A stretch of 64,000 nucleotides of DNA from Cellulomonas sp. (GCF_015234515.1 NZ_JADGMY010000025.1:62001-126000); one strand, 5' to 3'; shown: positions 34,388 to 42,759, counted from the stretch's first letter. Translations and numbers: made by a program. The notes: generated by a model from the letters alone, not told the origin.

Positions 34388-34535
34388 AGCCGCATCCTCC
34401 ATGACCCTCGCCGTCGGTCCTCCAGACCTTGGACCGGCGCGCCGCCCTCGCACATCGCCGACGGCGCGGAACGAGGTGTCGCGCGTGATACCGAGGGATC
34501 CGCCGTGCGCTGCCGCGAATCGGACAACCGGCTCT

Positions 34536-34635
34536 AGGAACTCAGCGGAGTTGTCAACGCGGCGTGGCGGTGACCTGCGGGCGGACAACTGAGTGAGACG
34601 ACCGTTCGTCTCGTGTTCCTGTCCGAATCCTCAGA
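34536..34635 (+). repeat. Dispersed hairpin repeat, copy E
   Basis: A 100-bp copy with the left end TAGGAACTCAGCGGAGTTGTC and the right end CTGTCCGAATCCTCAG. The inner stem GAGACG/CGTCTC encloses ACCGTT. It lies in the ~400-bp region between the divergent hypothetical gene and the Mrr-like nuclease gene; the rest of that region has no clear gene. Confidence 0.78.
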
Positions 34636-34794
34636 TTCAGTCGCCCGGTCATGAACTCGTTCCGGCATGTCGCCCGGCAGGTCGACCTGTCCGGCGTGGG
34701 AGCACAGGAGACCGCGCCCTTCGTGCGTGAGCGGATCGCGCTGGCGGCAGCCGGTGTCATTGCGATCGCGTCGGTGGGTCGCACATACTGCGTC

Positions 34795-35532
34795 ATGCCC
34801 ACCTCTGGTAACGACCACCGAACGCAGGTGATGGTCCAGGCAGCGAACGCATTCGTCGAGTCCCTGACCGAGGACGAACGGGCAGCCATCCTGGACACCA
34901 GGGGCGAGACGAACCACGTCGCAATGGAGGCGTACCGCGAGTTTCTCTCCGTGGCGTCCAAAGAGGTGTACGGGTCAGCGTTCGCGCGCCCCACGCCCGA
35001 GGTCGAGGAGCTCGTCTCGATCGCGATGGCAGTGGTGGTCGCGTCGGCCGCCGAGCGGCAAGTGCTCGCCACAGAGACGCCACAGATGTCGCAAGCCCGA
35101 GAGGCGATCGCGAATAGGACACCACCGGCTCCGCAGCCTTACGGCGTCTCGTTCGCTGGCGCCGAGCTCCTGTGCGCGGAGTGGATGACCTACCTCGGCC
35201 TACGGGACGTGCAGGTGACTCGCTACTCCCAGGACGGTGGCATCGACATCACGTCACAAACGCACGTTGCACAGGTCAAGCACCAGACCGGCAGTACAGG
35301 CGCGCCAGCCGTACGAGAGATTGCAGGAGCCGCGATGGTCGACGGGCGGCTGCCACTGTTCTTCTCCAGCGGTCCGTACACGCCCGCGGCCATCGAGTTC
35401 GCGGAGGCAGCGAACGTCCCATTGTTCCAGTTCGACGCAGACAACGGCACGCTCATCGGCGTCTCCGCGCTCGCCGAAAGCCTGCTTAGGTACGGGGCCG
35501 AATCTCCTGCTGCACGGCCAGGTGACGCCTGA
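34795..35532 (+). CDS. Mrr-like restriction endonuclease-fold protein
   Basis: A 245-residue protein. The C-terminal half carries the Mrr-type PD-(D/E)xK core: RYSQDGGIDI (D151) followed by VAQVKHQ (Q160-x-K162) and then GAPAVREIAGAAMVDGRLPL, typical of Mrr_cat domains. The N-terminal ~100 residues are helical. The family cleaves modified or foreign DNA, and here it directly precedes the CBASS operon, which supports a defence role. The ATG at MPTSGND is chosen. An ATG 48 codons upstream would add an unrelated-looking Ala-rich stretch that begins at repeat copy E. Confidence 0.78.
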   Translation: MPTSGNDHRTQVMVQAANAFVESLTEDERAAILDTRGETNHVAMEAYREFLSVASKEVYGSAFARPTPEVEELVSIAMAVVVASAAERQVLATETPQMSQAREAIANRTPPAPQPYGVSFAGAELLCAEWMTYLGLRDVQVTRYSQDGGIDITSQTHVAQVKHQTGSTGAPAVREIAGAAMVDGRLPLFFSSGPYTPAAIEFAEAANVPLFQFDADNGTLIGVSALAESLLRYGAESPAARPGDA

Positions 35533-35761
35533 CCAGCGGCGCCCTTCGGCACCACAGGTCGGGGCCTCTACGGAAGGCGCTGCTGCACGAGTGGGTGACA
35601 GCGTCACCTGTCCGTGCAGCAGACCCAAAGCGCAGCGACCGAGACGTCCCAAGAACTGCACTCTGCGGTGGCTATGGTTGGTCGACCCCCATCCAGTACC
35701 TGCCGCTCGACCGTGACGACGGCCCGGCGGGCTGAGCCGGCTGTCGGAGGCGAGGTCGAGC

Positions 35762-37267
35762 ATGGCTTCCAGCGAGGTCGGCCCGAGTCGTCGTCGCGCG
35801 GCTGGACGTACGGCGGGTGCGCGTCTGTCGGCGCGCAGCGCCGCCGTCCGTGGCGACCAGTATCAGTACGCGTTGGCGTGGCGGTACGCGTGCGACGCGG
35901 TGACTGATCCGGGCGTGGCGTCCATCAGCATCGAGGACCCATCCGGTGGTCACTTCGACGACGTCGTCGTGCGGCGACTCGATGACTCGCCGGATCGTTA
36001 CTTCCAGGTCAAGAGCTCCAACTCTGGGTCGGTAGGCGTAGACGAGACGTGGTTGACGACTCCAGTTACGCCCGCCGGCCGCAGCCCTCTACAGCACTTC
36101 CACGCGACGTGGCAGAACCTCCGTCAGGGAGACCGGCCATTCGAGCTGACGCTCTACACGAACCGAGGGATCGACAACAGCAACCCGATCCTGGGACGAC
36201 TGCGTGACAACAAGGACGCGCGCATCCGGGTAGCTGATCTGCGGTCCGCGACTGCGCGCAGCGACGCGGGGCGGGCGAGGTCGCGGTGGGCCGCGCACCT
36301 CGGCGTCAGCGAGGACGAGCTCTATGCCTTCCTCTTGGACATGAGGTGGGTTCAGTCCGGGCCCGAGTCCGGGATCCGGGAGGACGCCGTCGCACTGATG
36401 CGCCTCGCGGGCCTGCGCTCCGACGACGCGGCCGTCGAGCTCGGAATCGCCTACATTCGAGAGCTCGTCACCGACGGTGTCGGACCACGGACCCGCGACC
36501 AGCTGCGTGACGACCTGGCCGCGCGCGACATGTTCGCGGGTGACGCCGAGCTCGTCCTGGCGGTCGACGCGATCGACTGGCCGAGCAGCCCTCACCACGC
36601 GCACGCCCGTCTCGACTGGGTCGACCGGTTCGAGGGTGCCGAGGCCCGCGCCCGGTACCGGACCGTGGACGGCGAGGACTGGAACGGGTTGTTCCGCGCG
36701 GACCTGCAGCGAGTTCGAGAGCAGTTCGAGGCATACCCGACGCGGCGCGTCCACGTCACCGGGGCCATGCGCCTGGCCGTGAACTTCGCAGTCGGCTTCG
36801 AGCTGCCGGACGTGCGCCGCTGGGTCCTGTCGACCGACCAGCGCGGGACCATCTGGCGGACCGAGGCGCAGCCGAGCACCGAGGCGACGGCGTCCCTCTC
36901 GAAGGTCGACGTCCAGCAGGGCGAGGAGGTGGCCGTCGCGGTAGCGCTGTCCAACGACATCAGCGACGACGTCCTGGACTACCTTCGCGACCACCGGTTG
37001 CCTGTCTCCCGCCTGCTGGTCCTGACTCCTGAAGGTGGGCCCGGGCCATCATCGGTGCCCGACGACGGGTGGCTCGTCAACTGGGCTCACAGCGCTCGCG
37101 ACCAGGTCAGGGCGTCGGCTCGACGAGCCACTGGTGTCCACCTGTTCATGAGCGCACCCGCGGGTGCGGCCCTGTTCCTGGGCCACCGGTGGAACACCAT
37201 CCCGGGCCCGCTGACCGTCTACGACTTCGACGGCCGCGAGTACTTCCCGACCTTCACCTTCGTGTAG
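35762..37267 (+). CDS. cap4: CBASS effector Cap4: DUF4297-like nuclease plus SAVED domain
   Basis: A 501-residue effector. The N-terminal nuclease (RGDQYQYALAWRY) carries a PD-(D/E)xK core with acidic residues in EDPSGGHFDD (E58, D66/D67) and Q82-V-K84 in YFQVKSSN. The C-terminal ~200 residues fit a SAVED sensor domain: VHLFMSAPAGAALFLGHRWN followed by VYDFDGREYFPTFTF, the usual ending of SAVED proteins. In known Cap4 enzymes, SAVED binds the cyclic oligonucleotide made by the CD-NTase and activates indiscriminate dsDNA cleavage. The CD-NTase gene follows after 121 bp. The start at MASSEVG is plausible, although the first 28 residues are low-complexity. Confidence 0.87.
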   Translation: MASSEVGPSRRRAAGRTAGARLSARSAAVRGDQYQYALAWRYACDAVTDPGVASISIEDPSGGHFDDVVVRRLDDSPDRYFQVKSSNSGSVGVDETWLTTPVTPAGRSPLQHFHATWQNLRQGDRPFELTLYTNRGIDNSNPILGRLRDNKDARIRVADLRSATARSDAGRARSRWAAHLGVSEDELYAFLLDMRWVQSGPESGIREDAVALMRLAGLRSDDAAVELGIAYIRELVTDGVGPRTRDQLRDDLAARDMFAGDAELVLAVDAIDWPSSPHHAHARLDWVDRFEGAEARARYRTVDGEDWNGLFRADLQRVREQFEAYPTRRVHVTGAMRLAVNFAVGFELPDVRRWVLSTDQRGTIWRTEAQPSTEATASLSKVDVQQGEEVAVAVALSNDISDDVLDYLRDHRLPVSRLLVLTPEGGPGPSSVPDDGWLVNWAHSARDQVRASARRATGVHLFMSAPAGAALFLGHRWNTIPGPLTVYDFDGREYFPTFTFV

Positions 37268-37388
37268 TCGCCCTCCGTCGACGGCGCTGGCGTCACGCAC
37301 GGCGCGCACCCGTACTTGTCTCGATGTCGGAGGTAGTGAGTAACGTGCCACCCAGTGGCCCCACCCGCGGGCCGATCGGAGCACCCAC

Positions 37389-38345
37389 ATGGACGTGAGC
37401 AGCGCGTTCGAGGACTTCCGCAATGCCGTCGACGCCTCCCCTGACGACGTGTCCGAGGCGCGCTGTCGCCGCGACCTCTTCCGGGACGCGCTCCTCGCCT
37501 ATGGCGACATCATCGAGATCGTGCCTTCCGGCGCGATCGCTAGGGGCACGCACAAGCACCCGATCCACGACGTCGACCTGATCGCGATCTACCGCGACGA
37601 CGACCACACCGACTGGGGCCAGCCCGGGACCTCCGCCGACGACGCCCTGGGCGAGACGGGCTCCCGCATCAACGAACAGCTCGGGATGACCAACGGCCTG
37701 CTCGACCAGCAGGTCCGGCTGGCGTCCCCGCGCAACCACGCCGTGAAGTGTTTCCTCGACGATCCCGACGACCCAGGAGCATTCACGGTGGACGTGGTTC
37801 CCGCGTTCCGCCGCGACGGCATGCTCCTCATCCCGCAGTCCGCGACCGCGACCTGGATCCCGAGCAACCCGGAATACCTCATCGAGCAGGTCGCCAAGCG
37901 TCACGCCGAGTGGGACAAGTTCGCGAGTTCGGTGCGGATGCTGAAGGCATGGGGAGCCGGGCAGCACACCAAGATCAAGTCGCTCGTGATGGAGGTCCTC
38001 GCGCTCGAGCACCTCCCGGCGGCCAGCAACCGCCCGACGGCGATCGCGCAGTTCTTCTCCTCTGCCGCATGGCACCTGGAGAACGGCGGCACGGTGGAAG
38101 ACCCGGCCAAGGTCTGCGGGGAGATCCAGGCGGACCTGGACAGCGATGCCGTGGCGGATCTTCTGCGCCTCGCGGCCGACACCGCGACCCGGGCACTGCA
38201 GGCCGTGCGTAGCAACGACCCACACCGAGCCATCTCGCTGTGGGGAGAGGTGTTCGGCCCCGAGTTCCCGGCGCCGACGGGCCAGAACCCCGCCGCGGCC
38301 GTGGTCGCCACCCCGCGGCCGGTCAAGGACACACCGCAGGGGTGA
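37389..38345 (+). CDS. CBASS CD-NTase (cyclic oligonucleotide synthase)
   Basis: A 318-residue cGAS/DncV-like nucleotidyltransferase. The active site reads PSGAIARGT (46-54), D61-x-D63 (HDVDLIAIY) and a third acid D135 (FTVDVVPAF). A helical OAS1-C-like half follows. It should make a cyclic di- or trinucleotide upon phage sensing to activate Cap4. The C-terminal ~40 residues are Pro/Ala-rich and disordered, ending ...KDTPQG. The terminal glycine is what a Cap2-type E1/E2 pair needs for conjugation. The ATG start follows a short non-coding gap; its stop overlaps the E2-like gene (GTGA). The clade is not assigned. Confidence 0.88.
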   Translation: MDVSSAFEDFRNAVDASPDDVSEARCRRDLFRDALLAYGDIIEIVPSGAIARGTHKHPIHDVDLIAIYRDDDHTDWGQPGTSADDALGETGSRINEQLGMTNGLLDQQVRLASPRNHAVKCFLDDPDDPGAFTVDVVPAFRRDGMLLIPQSATATWIPSNPEYLIEQVAKRHAEWDKFASSVRMLKAWGAGQHTKIKSLVMEVLALEHLPAASNRPTAIAQFFSSAAWHLENGGTVEDPAKVCGEIQADLDSDAVADLLRLAADTATRALQAVRSNDPHRAISLWGEVFGPEFPAPTGQNPAAAVVATPRPVKDTPQG

Positions 38346-38917
38346 GCTCCGTGCCGAGCGACCCCGTCTACTGGACCGACGTCGACCAGCGCCGGCTGCA
38401 GATGGACCTCGCGGATGTTGCCGCACTGGCACCCGACCTCACGTTCGAGCCACCTCCAGGCGTCGACGGCGCGCATCAAGGGGCCTGGACCGGCGACCTG
38501 CCGCTGTGGCCCTTCCAGCGGGACCGACCCGACGGCCTTACCGAGCTGCTCCCGCGCGGCCTTCGGGTGCAGGTCCGGTGCTCGGCAGCCCACCCCGTGG
38601 TCCCACCGGAAATCGTCCCCGTCGACCCGGAGCCCCTGCTCGTCGAACGCAGCATGAACCTGTGGCACGTGGCTCCTCACGGACAGCTTTGCCTCATGCA
38701 GTCCTACGGGGCGTGGACGCCGTCCGACCGGGTCAGCCACCTGCTGCTCAAGGCGTGCGGCTGGCACATCGAGTACGCGCTCATGAAGGCGGGGGTCGTC
38801 GAGGCGATGAGCGAGCGCGGCATCGTCGAGGACGACAGTCGCGACCACCTCGTGCGGGCCGCAGTCGAGGCGAACCGCGCGACGGGCACCAAACCGCGGA
38901 GGTCGACCGATGGCTAG
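38342..38917 (+). CDS. Prokaryotic E2-like ubiquitin-conjugating protein (Cap2 E2 part, stand-alone)
   Basis: A 191-residue protein of the bacterial E2/UBC-like group. The hallmark is a His-x-x-Gly/Cys segment WHVAPHGQLCLMQ with the candidate catalytic C117, preceded by a Pro-rich strand (HPVVPPEIVPVD) like the E2 core. Helices with SHLLLKACGWHIEYALMK follow. In typical type II CBASS this domain is the N-terminus of a single E2-E1 protein, Cap2; here it is its own gene. The GTG start overlaps the CD-NTase stop, and its stop lies 8 bp inside the E1 gene (shared ATGGCTAG), so all are co-translated. Confidence 0.8.
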   Translation: MSSVPSDPVYWTDVDQRRLQMDLADVAALAPDLTFEPPPGVDGAHQGAWTGDLPLWPFQRDRPDGLTELLPRGLRVQVRCSAAHPVVPPEIVPVDPEPLLVERSMNLWHVAPHGQLCLMQSYGAWTPSDRVSHLLLKACGWHIEYALMKAGVVEAMSERGIVEDDSRDHLVRAAVEANRATGTKPRRSTDG

Positions 38918-40202
38918 ACCCCGAGCGCTCGTCGCTTTGACCCGCGAGGCGATCGAGAAGATGGCGAACTCACCCGTGGCCGGCGGCGACCTGACGTTCA
39001 CTCACTCGTCGGCCGACGACATCTACGTGGCGAGCGCGGTCGAGTCGGTCAACGGGAACCTCCTGCCCGTGACGGACCTTCGCGCGTTCAGCGCGCTGGC
39101 ACGGGCGGACCGATCCGTTCGCGGCCAGTGGTTGCGCGACGTCCCGCTTGACGTGCACCTCGCCCACTTCGACATGTCCCGCCGGCCGGGATCGGCGCTC
39201 CCGCTCGCCATATTCCAAGAGGTTGTCGACGGCACGCGTGCCCCTCGCGGAAACGCCTACCCGCTCGTGACGCAGGTCGCGAACGTGCCGAAGGAGCTGG
39301 CCGACGTCGGCGTGCCGACGTATGCGGGCTGGTCGGTGGACGACGTCGGCGCCCAGCCGCTTGCGGTCGAGATCGAACCCGAGGTGACAGGGATCGGCAG
39401 GCTCGCCCTGCAGTGGCCGGTAGCGGACCTCCAGGCGCGCCGTGTGGTTCTCGCGGGTGCAGGCAGCATCGGCGGGGCGGTCGGCGAGACTTTGGCCGCC
39501 TACGGCGTCGGGCGGATCGACCTCGTCGATCCGGACCGCCTGCTGTGGCACAACACGGTTCGTCACGTGCTCGGGCCGCAGAGCGTGGGCAGGACCAAGG
39601 TCAGCGCCCTTGCCGAGCACATCAACGCACGGTGGCCGCAGACGCGCGCCGTCGGGCACACGCTCGACGTGGTCGAGGAGGCGCACCACCTGCGCCCCCT
39701 GCTCGAGGGAGCCGATCTGGTGGTGTGCGCGGCCGACGGGATCGCCCCGCGGCGTGCAGTGAGCCACCTCGCGCGCCGTGCCCATCTCCCTGCGGTCCTG
39801 GTCTGCGTCCTGGACGACGGCGGCGTCGGCGAAGTCCTGCGGCTTCGCCCTGGCCGCCGGCACGGATGTCTGATGTGCCAGCGGCAGGCGCTGGCGGAGC
39901 AGGGTGCTATCGACGCCGAGGGCGACCAGGAGCTCGACTACGGCACCGGAGTGCTGCACAAGCCGATGACCGCCGTGGGGCCAGACCTGCGGTTGGTCGC
40001 TGACTTCGCCGCGAAGATCGCTGTCGCGACGCTGCTCGAGGCGAGCGGACACGGTGACCAGAGGTTGCCCGGCGAACACGCCGTCCTGGCGCTGCGGACC
40101 GGGAATGACCTCGCCGCGCCCTACGACCCCCCAACCCTGGGCATGGTGCACTGGCACCCGGCCCATCCACCGCGACAGGGCTGCTGGAGCTGCGAGCCGT
40201 GA
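38910..40202 (+). CDS. E1-like ThiF/adenylating protein (Cap2 E1 part, stand-alone)
   Basis: A 430-residue E1/ThiF-family protein. The first ~165 residues match, in position, the linker region between E2 and E1 in Cap2. The adenylation domain starts with GAGSIGG (183-189), then the acidic/Arg pair DLVDPDRLLWHN. Two CxxC pairs (C-LM-C near 320 and C-WS-C at the C-terminus) form the structural zinc site. In CBASS the E1 adenylates the CD-NTase C-terminal glycine and passes it to the E2. Its stop overlaps the JAB gene start by 4 bp. The combined length of E2 plus E1 (~620) equals a usual fused Cap2. Confidence 0.84.
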   Translation: MARPRALVALTREAIEKMANSPVAGGDLTFTHSSADDIYVASAVESVNGNLLPVTDLRAFSALARADRSVRGQWLRDVPLDVHLAHFDMSRRPGSALPLAIFQEVVDGTRAPRGNAYPLVTQVANVPKELADVGVPTYAGWSVDDVGAQPLAVEIEPEVTGIGRLALQWPVADLQARRVVLAGAGSIGGAVGETLAAYGVGRIDLVDPDRLLWHNTVRHVLGPQSVGRTKVSALAEHINARWPQTRAVGHTLDVVEEAHHLRPLLEGADLVVCAADGIAPRRAVSHLARRAHLPAVLVCVLDDGGVGEVLRLRPGRRHGCLMCQRQALAEQGAIDAEGDQELDYGTGVLHKPMTAVGPDLRLVADFAAKIAVATLLEASGHGDQRLPGEHAVLALRTGNDLAAPYDPPTLGMVHWHPAHPPRQGCWSCEP

Positions 40203-40681
40203 CCGACACGAGCCCACAGTCCTGGACGATCGTCGTTCCCCGATTGGTGCTCCGAGGGATGCTCAACGAGGCAGCCGCGGGAGGCTGCACACTAGAGACC
40301 GGCGGGATCCTCCTGGGCCATGACGACGAAGCGGGAGGATCGACTCGCCTCACAGCGGCCGGTGCGCCCGGTCCGCACGCGGTGCGCGAGCCCCGATTCT
40401 TCCTGCGCGACCTGAACCACGCGCGGATGCTTGCTGCCCAAGCGTGGGCGCACGACCGCTCGCAGTGGGTCGGCGAGTGGCACACGCATCCACTGGGCCA
40501 CCCGGTGCCCAGTGAGCTGGACTTGCGGTCCTACACCTCCCACGTCCACGACCCGGAACTGGGCTTCCGCCGATTCATCAGCGTGATCGTGGCGTCGACC
40601 GTCACCGGAGAGTTGACCCTCGGCGGCTGGGCCGTCGATGGCAACACGGTGCAGGTCGCCGACGTCAAGGTCGTCGAGTAG
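40199..40681 (+). CDS. cap3: JAB/JAMM isopeptidase Cap3
   Basis: A 160-residue JAB metalloprotease. The zinc motif is exact: E33 (LETGG), H95-x-H97-x7-S105-x2-D108 (GEWHTHPLGHPVPSELD). In CBASS, Cap3 removes the conjugated CD-NTase from its target and so counteracts the E1/E2 pair. It is the last gene of the operon, with a GTG start overlapping the E1 stop. Confidence 0.9.
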   Translation: MTDTSPQSWTIVVPRLVLRGMLNEAAAGGCTLETGGILLGHDDEAGGSTRLTAAGAPGPHAVREPRFFLRDLNHARMLAAQAWAHDRSQWVGEWHTHPLGHPVPSELDLRSYTSHVHDPELGFRRFISVIVASTVTGELTLGGWAVDGNTVQVADVKVVE

Positions 40682-40885
40682 CCGCCGCCGGCAGCCTCTC
40701 AGTGACGACGTGTTTCACTGGCCTCGGGCGCTCATCGGCGGACTCACCTACCTGCGGAACTGGGAGCCCTCCAGGACCTCGTCGTTGGCGTCTCGGGGAT
40801 GTCCTGCCCAGTCCCTCGTGCGCACCTGGTCGGACATCCCCGGGCCGCAAAGCGCGCTACCCGCCGTAAGTTCTCGGTCGAGAGC

Positions 40886-41563
40886 TCAATCGTTCAGCAA
40901 CGCGGGGGCGCACGCTTCCAGCAGCAAACGTCCGCCATCTGTGGCCGGGCCCTCGGCGCGGCTCACCGAAAAGCGTTTGGATGCCTCGCGGACGAGGTTG
41001 CCGGCGACACCCCGGCGCCGCCACGCCTGCGCCGTCCATATGTGCGCCAGCGACTCGTACTCGGCGTCTCCGTCGCGGTCATGAAGGATCACGAACCCGG
41101 TTATGGTCCCGGTCCAATGCGCCCTCTCACCCAGAGCGAGGCACTTATACGGCGCCACCGACAACAGCCAGATCCCGGCCTCGCCGGGCGCGTGATCCCA
41201 GGCGCACTCGCGTCTGTAGGCGCGACTGGCTCGGGCGAGGGCAGAGGAGGGCCACTCGCCGAAATCGGACAGGCCAGGAGGATCGTCGTGAACACGGCCA
41301 TCGAGGTCGGCCTGCAGGGTGACTGATGACCACGGGTCACCCGATGGTTTCGATCCTGCCCATGTGATGGTCGGGCCGAGAACTGCGGCGGCGTTTTCTC
41401 GGGCCAGATCGACGAGCTGCTCAAGATCGTCAACAACGTCCTGAAGATCGGCGTCGTCCCCTACCGTGAGCGTCTCAGGCGGTATCAGGCTGCGTAGTGC
41501 TTGATGCGCGGCCCGGAACGAGGCATCGAGGTCCGAGTTCAGGAGAGGGTCTTCGGCGTTCAT
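40886..41563 (-). CDS. GNAT-like acetyltransferase
   Basis: A 225-residue protein. The C-terminal half has a GNAT-type core: TGTITGFVILHD, then SLAHIWTAQAWRRRGVAGNLV, where RRRGVAGN resembles the acetyl-CoA pyrophosphate-binding loop (Q/R-x-x-G-x-G/A). The N-terminal ~110 residues are acidic and may be a substrate or regulatory domain. The substrate is unknown. It converges on the CBASS operon from the right; the 204 bp between the two stops show no gene. Confidence 0.66.
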   Translation of the reverse strand: MNAEDPLLNSDLDASFRAAHQALRSLIPPETLTVGDDADLQDVVDDLEQLVDLARENAAAVLGPTITWAGSKPSGDPWSSVTLQADLDGRVHDDPPGLSDFGEWPSSALARASRAYRRECAWDHAPGEAGIWLLSVAPYKCLALGERAHWTGTITGFVILHDRDGDAEYESLAHIWTAQAWRRRGVAGNLVREASKRFSVSRAEGPATDGGRLLLEACAPALLND

Positions 41564-41768
41564 CGCTGCTCCTCGTGGGGTGCTAGGTGAAATCGCGGTG
41601 ACGATTCAACAACAGGCGGCTGTTAGGCGACACGGGTTTGGGCCACAAGGAGGTTCTGTCTTCGACGTCGACCAGGCTCCACCCAAGTCTTACGCGGAGA
41701 TCGAGGCCCCTGTGCCGACCTGCTACGACGCCTCCGCACTCTCTTGCGAGCGGACCGCCTCTCCTGTT

Positions 41769-41869
41769 GCAGGGGCTCACGGAGCTTGTCCGCCGCCCAA
41801 CGCGCTGACCTGCGCACTGACGGGGGCGGGAGACGGTCGCTGTCCCACCTTCGTGTCCGGATCCTCGCG
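41769..41869 (+). repeat. Dispersed hairpin repeat, copy G
   Basis: A ~101-bp diverged copy retaining the CTTGTCCGCCGCCC left part, GCTGACCTGCGC, the GGGAGAC/GTCCCAC stem and the TGTCCGGATCCTCGCG right end. It closely resembles copy F. It lies in a 442-bp region between two minus-strand genes in which no other gene is evident. Confidence 0.68.
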
Positions 41870-42005
41870 GAAGGCGCGAGGGCGAGCCGATCTCGCGGCC
41901 ATGCCGATGAGCGAGACGGTACTGTCCCGCGCTTGCGAACCCGGAGGTCCCGCTGCGGCTCGTGTAGCCCTTCGCTGCCCCAGGCGACTGGGTTCCGAGG
42001 CTGGC

Positions 42006-42320
42006 CTACGCCACGGTCTCCCGGCGGACGTACACCCACGACGAAGTGCCGTCCTCAAGTTCTCGCGGCATCGGTACGGGCCGGTGGACAGCCGCAAAGT
42101 CGGTCGACAGCTCTGGGTGGACGTCCGCGATCACCTCAGTCTCGGCGCACGAGACCACTTCTCGCTCCGCCTCGGTGATCGCCCCCTCGTAAGCGAAGCG
42201 AGCCACGACACAGTCTTCGACCAGCCCAAGGCTCACCCACCGCAGATCGGGAGTGACCTCGCCCCACAGGGATCGGCTCACCGAGGCCAGCACCCCCAGC
42301 CATCGCTCGTCATGGGCCAC
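42006..42320 (-). CDS. Small hypothetical protein
   Basis: A 104-residue protein from a GTG start. It has an N-terminal strand pair (LRWVSLGLVEDCVVARFAYE), an acidic helix (EAEREVVSCAETEVIADV) and a C-terminal SSWVYVRRE. The order strand-strand-helix-strand looks like a small ordered domain of the kind seen in immunity-type proteins, but no family can be named. Confidence 0.55.
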   Translation of the reverse strand: MAHDERWLGVLASVSRSLWGEVTPDLRWVSLGLVEDCVVARFAYEGAITEAEREVVSCAETEVIADVHPELSTDFAAVHRPVPMPRELEDGTSSWVYVRRETVA

Positions 42321-42738
42321 ACCTCGACGATACCGACCAGCTGGGGCTTGGTGTTGGTTCGCGCCGAATGTGGCGGACCGCCGGCCCCGTGACCTCGGCT
42401 TTCGCGACGAGGTGGCGGAGGCGCGTTCTCACTGAAGTGGCGGGTTCTACGCGCGCGAGTGTGGGACCGGATCTTGCGGACCGGCAGCCCGTGCAGCGCC
42501 CGGTCACCGTCGAGGGAGCGCAGTGAGGTGACCGCCGGGTCGCCCGCATCGGTGACGTGCTGCACCTCGGTCTGGAGCAGCGCCTCGGTGGTCATGCGGT
42601 CAGCGTGGCAGGTGACAAGTCGGTGACAACGCGACATCGGATGACAGATCGATGACAAAAGACAGGTCAGATGACTTCCTACAGAAGGGGCTGATGCACG
42701 AGGAGGTGACAGCCGGGAACAAACTCGCGCCCTCCAAG
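42321..42738. other. Intergenic region upstream of the dnaK promoter
   Basis: This part of the 556-bp gap before dnaK holds no convincing gene. A short minus-strand frame beginning at an ATG near 42596 (MTTEALLQTEVQHV) looks coded for about 45 residues and then becomes low-complexity; it may be a decayed gene. Several TGACA/GATGACA motifs cluster at 42611-42672. Confidence 0.45.
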
Positions 42739-42759
42739 GTTGAGCCCATCAGACTCAAC
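42739..42759. promoter_or_regulatory. HAIR operator 1 (HspR-binding)
   Basis: GTTGAG-N9-CTCAAC matches the HspR inverted repeat CTTGAGT-N7-ACTCAAG at all positions but the outermost base. It lies 118 bp before dnaK. Confidence 0.85.

Noticed and set aside
33914..34537. 207-codon + strand frame opposite the 34004 gene
   Set aside because: The minus-strand product looks more protein-like, and the + frame runs into repeat copy E.
35533..35761. Regulatory gene between the Mrr-like and Cap4 genes
   Set aside because: The 229 bp contain no supported start with coded-looking protein on either strand.
30034..41869. CRISPR array explanation for the repeats
   Set aside because: Copies are ~100 bp, imperfect and kilobases apart with genes between them; no regular spacers or cas genes.
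42278..42658. Short minus-strand frame upstream of dnaK (MTTEALLQTEV...)
   Set aside because: Only ~45 residues look coded before Arg/Pro-rich text that overlaps the 42006 gene; kept as a possible relic in the intergenic entry, not a CDS.
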